This document shows positions 37,721 to 41,664 of a DNA stretch of 41,664 nucleotides, one piece after another (within the stretch, counting starts at the first letter, position 1; each line of letters opens with the position of its first letter). Below the pieces are notes generated by a model that ran no database searches, was not told where the DNA came from, and worked only from the letters and a program-made list of their open reading frames with translations. The translations under genes and the position numbers were made by a program. The DNA comes from Ichthyophthirius multifiliis (lineage: Eukaryota > Ciliophora > Oligohymenophorea > Hymenostomatida). The stretch lies in contig NW_004086167.1 of the NCBI RefSeq assembly GCF_000220395.1, positions 1 to 41,664 on the forward strand, in the 5' to 3' direction.

Positions 37721-40456
37721 ATGAAAAAAATAGAAAATTATACATTTAATGTAGACAATATATTAGGACAAGGAGCCTAAAGCACAGTATATCTTGGATA
37801 AAACATCAAAACTAATTTCCCGGTCGCAATAAAAGTAATTGATTTACAAAAAATAACTGATGAATATATATGGACATTAATTTGTACTGAAATCGAAATA
37901 ATGCGAAAAATATAAAGTTAGTATATTATATAATTACTAGATGTATATTAAACTGAAAATAATGCCTTTATAATAACAGAATTCTGCGAAGGTGGTGACT
38001 TGATATATTATATGAAAGTTAATAAATTATAATAAAAAGATGCAATTAAAATAATATTAAATATAATGGAAGGATTACATGATTTATAAAAATAGTAAAT
38101 AATACATCGTGATTTGAAACCTGCTAATATACTATTTGATAAAAACAATAACGTTTTTAAAATTTCAGACTTTGGATTTGCTAGAATTGCTTAAAATTAA
38201 AATTTTCTTATGGATTCTTTAGTCGGAACTCCTCTTTATATGTCCCCTTAAATACTTAAAAACTAAAAATATTCAGCTAAATGCGATATCTGGAGTATTG
38301 GTTTAATATTTTATTAGTTAATTTATGGAAAAACTCCATGGCCATGTGCCACTATTGTTGATTTAGTCCAAAATATGTTCGAAAGTCCTTTATAATTTCC
38401 AAAATTAGGATAGTTCGGTGAAATTATTGATGAAAATATTAAATTAATTATAAAAGGATGCCTTTAATTTGAAGAAAATGAAAGGTTTTCATTACAAGAT
38501 TTATTTGAATGTTTTTTATTTTCAGATAAGAAAGATAATTTTAATAAAAATAATGACTCAATATATTCTTTTGATTCGAAAAAAAAGTAATGTCCTAGTA
38601 AGAATATACAATTAAATGTGGCATCTAGTTCTTCAAAAAATTATGATATATTAAATATACCAACCGTAAAAATAAGCCTTTACAATATTAAAGAAATAAA
38701 ATTAATAAATTAAAGATCATATACACCAAATATATAAAAAAATTATTAAAATAATAATCGTACTTCTTTTAATTAAAAACAAAAGTAATCTTCTGCCAAA
38801 AAATTTAATTAATTCACAACTTTAAATATATAAAATAATGATAAAATATCTTAAATTAAAAATTAATTATTAGGATTTTATCCTTTCAAAACATAAGACA
38901 TTCCAATTTAAAAATAAAATAGTATTAAAATTATTAATTGTTCTTAAAAAAAATCAGACTAGAAAAATCCTAATATTTATTTAAATATTAAAAAAAGGCA
39001 AAAACAGTATATGTAAAATTAATCTTTGAATATGTCCTATTAGAGGTAAAATTCTAAAAATAATATTAAAAACTAATAAAATTTAAAAATTATTTTAAAA
39101 AATTAAAATCAAATATAATTATTGTAATAATAAAAATAAATATCATAATAAAATACGTGTAAATAAGATTATAAATAATTAAGTAATGATTAAATATTAT
39201 CTAATTAAAAAATTAGTTAAAGTTAAATAGATACATCTGATTAATCTTTATAAAAAATATAAATATTTTCATAAGAACTAAATTAAATGTCCATTAATAA
39301 AAAATATTAATTTCTAAATAACTTAGAAGCTAATATATTATTTAAATAATAATAAAATAATAATTAATTAAAAAAAAAAATTAAAAAAACATACTATTTA
39401 AATGATTAAATTAGAAGAAATTCTCATAATCAATTTACATATTAATCTTATTCATCAAATAAAAAATAATAACAATATTAATTGAATTAAATTTAAACTC
39501 CAAGATAAGAGTATTAGGAATAAAATTTGAAAAATATTTCAATTAATTAGCTTATGAAAAATTAATACAAAATTAATAATTTTTAATTATAAAATAAATA
39601 TTTTTAATTATAAAATAAACAAATTTAAGAATAATAAAAATAAGATATTTATTAATTTGAATAATAGTAAATAAATATTTATAATGGAAGTGAAAAAAAA
39701 AATCATTTAAATAAATATGAAAATACATCTAATAATTAAATTTAAAAAATTTAAGAAATACTTTAAACATTAGTTAATTTTTGCAAATTTTTACTAAACC
39801 AATATAAAGTATTGTCAAACTTTAGCCATTTTTTCGAACCAAACTTTCTTTTGGAAAAAATATTATTTATTGTTCTTAAAAACTGCTTTATTAAAGTCTA
39901 AGTTTTGGATGAAAATATAAGCCTGAATAAATAAAATTCTTTTAATTTTGAAAAATGGGAGCTTTTTTTGCAATCTGATAAACTTTTTAGTATAAAAAAT
40001 TAAATTCTTATTTTAAAAAGTTAAATTTAATTTAATTATGATAAATTTTATCTTTAGTTAAAACAAAATTTGTTATTCATATAAAATATTAGTAATGATT
40101 AATAGTTTTAATAAATATTTAATTATAATGTAAGAGAAGATATTGCTTTTTATACAATTAGTTCAGAATATATTAAATAACTTTTGTATATTTCTTATTA
40201 AATATTGAATTTAAGAGATAATAATTTTGAAAACCAAAATGATATAACTATTTATAATATTATAAAAAGTTTTCTTATTTACTTTTAAATTATGAAAATC
40301 AATATTATTAATTTTGATACTTTCTATATGTAGCTTTAATTTTAATTTAAAAATGTTTTAAATTAATTTAATGATTTAAGTAATTATTCAATCAATTTAG
40401 AAAAGCCTACAAATAAATAAAAAGAATAAATAATAAAATAAATTTCTTTAATTTGA
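37721..40456 (+). CDS. Atg1/ULK-like serine/threonine protein kinase with long Asn/Gln-rich region
   Basis: A single ORF, 2,736 nt = 911 aa plus TGA. The kinase domain fills residues about 6-265 and has every catalytic element: glycine loop LGQGAQSTVYLG, VAIK with Lys38, EIEIMRKI in helix C, hinge TEFCEGGDL, IIHRDLKPANILFD (Asp131), SDFGFARIA (Asp150), VGTPLYMSP as activation segment, and DIWSIGLIFYQLIYGKTPWP. These match the Atg1/ULK group, which starts autophagy, though ciliates have many ULK relatives. From about 280 to 670 the protein is low-complexity Asn/Gln/Lys, where Gln is mostly TAA. The last 240 residues are helical (NFCKFLLNQYKVLSNFSHFF) and might play the role of the Atg1 C-terminal Atg13-binding domain, which is inference. 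Confidence 0.85.
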
Positions 40457-40479
40457 ATATATTTATAATTATTTTTCAA

Positions 40480-40483
<4 letters not shown>

Positions 40484-40510
<27 letters not shown>
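40484..40510. repeat. (AT)n tract
   Basis: About thirteen AT dinucleotides shortly after the kinase stop codon. The surrounding 40457-40769 is A/T-rich and has nothing else. Confidence 0.9.
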
Positions 40511-40513
<3 letters not shown>

Positions 40514-40769
40514 TGTACAATATATTGATTTATAAAGAAATTAAAATAAAAAATTTAATTAATATATTTATTAAAAAATAAAAATTAAAAATAATAAAGC
40601 TATTTTTATTTAAATAATTATATTTTATAATTATTGTCTATTTTGAGCAAAGGAGAAAAAAAAAAAATACTATTTAAAGGTAATTTAAATACAATAAAAT
40701 ATATTTATTTAATATAAATTATAATTAAATTAAAAAAATATCTAGTAAAAAATAAAAAGAATACTAAAA

Positions 40770-41200
40770 ATGTCAGAAAGAGAAATTTTAAAAAAATCTT
40801 TTAACGAAGAATCTATAAAAGAATTTATATAAAGTGGAATGAATAAATTTAAAGAATTAGTTGATGAAGAAGTAAACGAATCGATTTTACAGTAAAAATT
40901 AAAAAAAAGTTAACATATATATAATAATAAATAAAGATACTCTATCGAATGGTTTAAAAGTTATTTAGATAATGATGTAGGTTTAGATGATTATAAAAAT
41001 GAAATTTAATAACTAAATAATGTAATTTAATTTAGTTTTTTTAATTTAAATCTAAATTTATTAAAGGATTAATATACTAAAAAAATGGTTGAATTAGTTG
41101 AAAATGCTTTTAATGGTTTAAAAACCAAATCCACCTTAAATCCCGGAAATCCCGGAAATGTTGAAAATGGGCCCGGTAGTAATTTTTTTCTATTTTTTAA
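40770..41200 (+). CDS. 5' part of an unidentified acidic helical protein
   Basis: ATG 40770 opens MSEREILKKSFNEESIKEFI, then MNKFKELVDEEVNESILQQK, YSIEWFKSYLDNDVGLDDY and MVELVENAFNGLKTK, all with normal coding codon use. After about 41125 the frame runs into repeats of CCCGGAAAT and homopolymers, and the true exon end or intron donor cannot be seen. It is probably continued beyond the suspicious block. No family recognised. Confidence 0.55.
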
Positions 41201-41480
41201 TTTTTTTTTTTTTTTTAAAATAAAATTAAAAGCCCCCAATTAGGGTTTTAATTTTCAATTTTTTTCCGGGTTTTTTTGAAAATAATCAATTTTAAAAAAA
41301 AAAAAAAAAAATGAAAAAATTAAAAAATGAAAAAAAAAATGAAAAAAAAAATAATAATAAAAAAAAAAAAAAATGGGGGATTTTTAAATTTATGTGTTTT
41401 GATATGCATTAAAAATAATCTAAATGGGAGATTTAAATAATATTAAAAATAGATATTAGAATCGAAAAAAAAAAAAAAAA
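41125..41480. other. anomalous homopolymer- and GC-run-rich block
   Basis: Contains tandem AAATCCCGG, then GGGCCCGG, a T16 run, AGCCCCCAATTAGGG, TTTCCGGG, an A18 run, AATG/A(n) runs, A(15)TGGGGG and GGGAGATTT. Runs of C and G of three to five in DNA that otherwise almost lacks them, mixed with long A/T runs, look unlike any neighbouring exon, intron or spacer. It may be low-quality consensus or an assembly join; a real GC-clamped repeat is the alternative. Confidence 0.6.
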
Positions 41481-41595
41481 AAAAATAGGATAAATTAAAT
41501 ATAAAAAAATTATCTCCCATATATTTATATTATAAAATTTATATAAAAAATCAATATTTAATATTCATTTATATAATAAAGTAATAATCTATTCA

Positions 41596-41664
41596 CTCTA
41601 AAATATAACGAAAAAACGTTAATACCAAGCCTCCAGTAGTACCGAATGTAGCTGATGTGAAAAA
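41596..41664 (+). CDS. possible exon running off the right edge
   Basis: The last bases read, with coding-like codons, KNVNTKPPVVPNVADVK on the plus strand, open at the window edge. It may be a later exon of the gene starting at 40770. Too short to identify. Confidence 0.3.

Noticed and set aside
41230-41290. CCCCCAATTAGGG and similar runs as telomeric repeats
   Set aside because: Ciliate telomeres are tandem CCCCAA/TTGGGG; only a single interrupted C-run is present here.
5000-41664. Many other long open frames in intergenic DNA
   Set aside because: With only TGA as stop and about 13 percent GC, frames of 60-100 codons are expected by chance; without codon bias, family likeness or splice closure they were not reported.

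Overview
The window reads as macronuclear DNA of an oligohymenophorean ciliate. It is extremely AT-rich (I estimate roughly 13-16 percent GC). Genes stay open only if TAA and TAG are read as glutamine and TGA is the sole stop. Introns are very short GT-AG introns, mostly 37-83 nt. This fits Ichthyophthirius multifiliis or a close relative, but the species is an inference. With one stop codon in such AT-rich DNA, long open frames arise by chance, so I trusted genes by family resemblance, coding-like codon use, and whether the spliced exon lengths sum to a whole number of codons. All gene models were read by eye.

Left third (1-13 kb): a 3'-truncated, catalytically odd P4-ATPase (flippase-like) on the minus strand; a 315-bp perfect AAGAT satellite; an ARM-repeat, importin-alpha-like protein; a weak coiled-coil gene; a five-exon chorismate-lyase-fold (UbiC/DUF98-like) protein; then two plus-strand genes without known family, the second very rich in Glu, Lys and Gln.

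Middle (13-24.4 kb): gene-poor DNA with minus-strand genes for a 442-aa charged protein, an Aly/REF mRNA-export adaptor (five exons), a Cys/His zinc-finger protein with a polyasparagine tract, and the complex I subunit NDUFA5. Between the last two lies a 250-bp island of about 40 percent GC that folds on itself and is probably a structured RNA gene of unidentified family.

Right part (24.5-41.7 kb): two paralogous giant multi-pass membrane proteins of the ciliate PAS-domain (TmcB-like) type stand head to head with only 137 bp between their start codons. One carries at least seven introns; the other is a 1,735-codon intronless ORF. They are followed by a Gln-rich coiled-coil protein (five exons, minus strand), a divergently transcribed Atg1/ULK-like protein kinase, and the 5' part of another gene that runs into 250 bp of suspicious homopolymer- and GC-run-rich sequence near the right edge.

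No rRNA or tRNA genes, CRISPR arrays, transposons or virus-like elements were recognised. No telomeric repeats are present, so this is an internal piece of a chromosome or scaffold.
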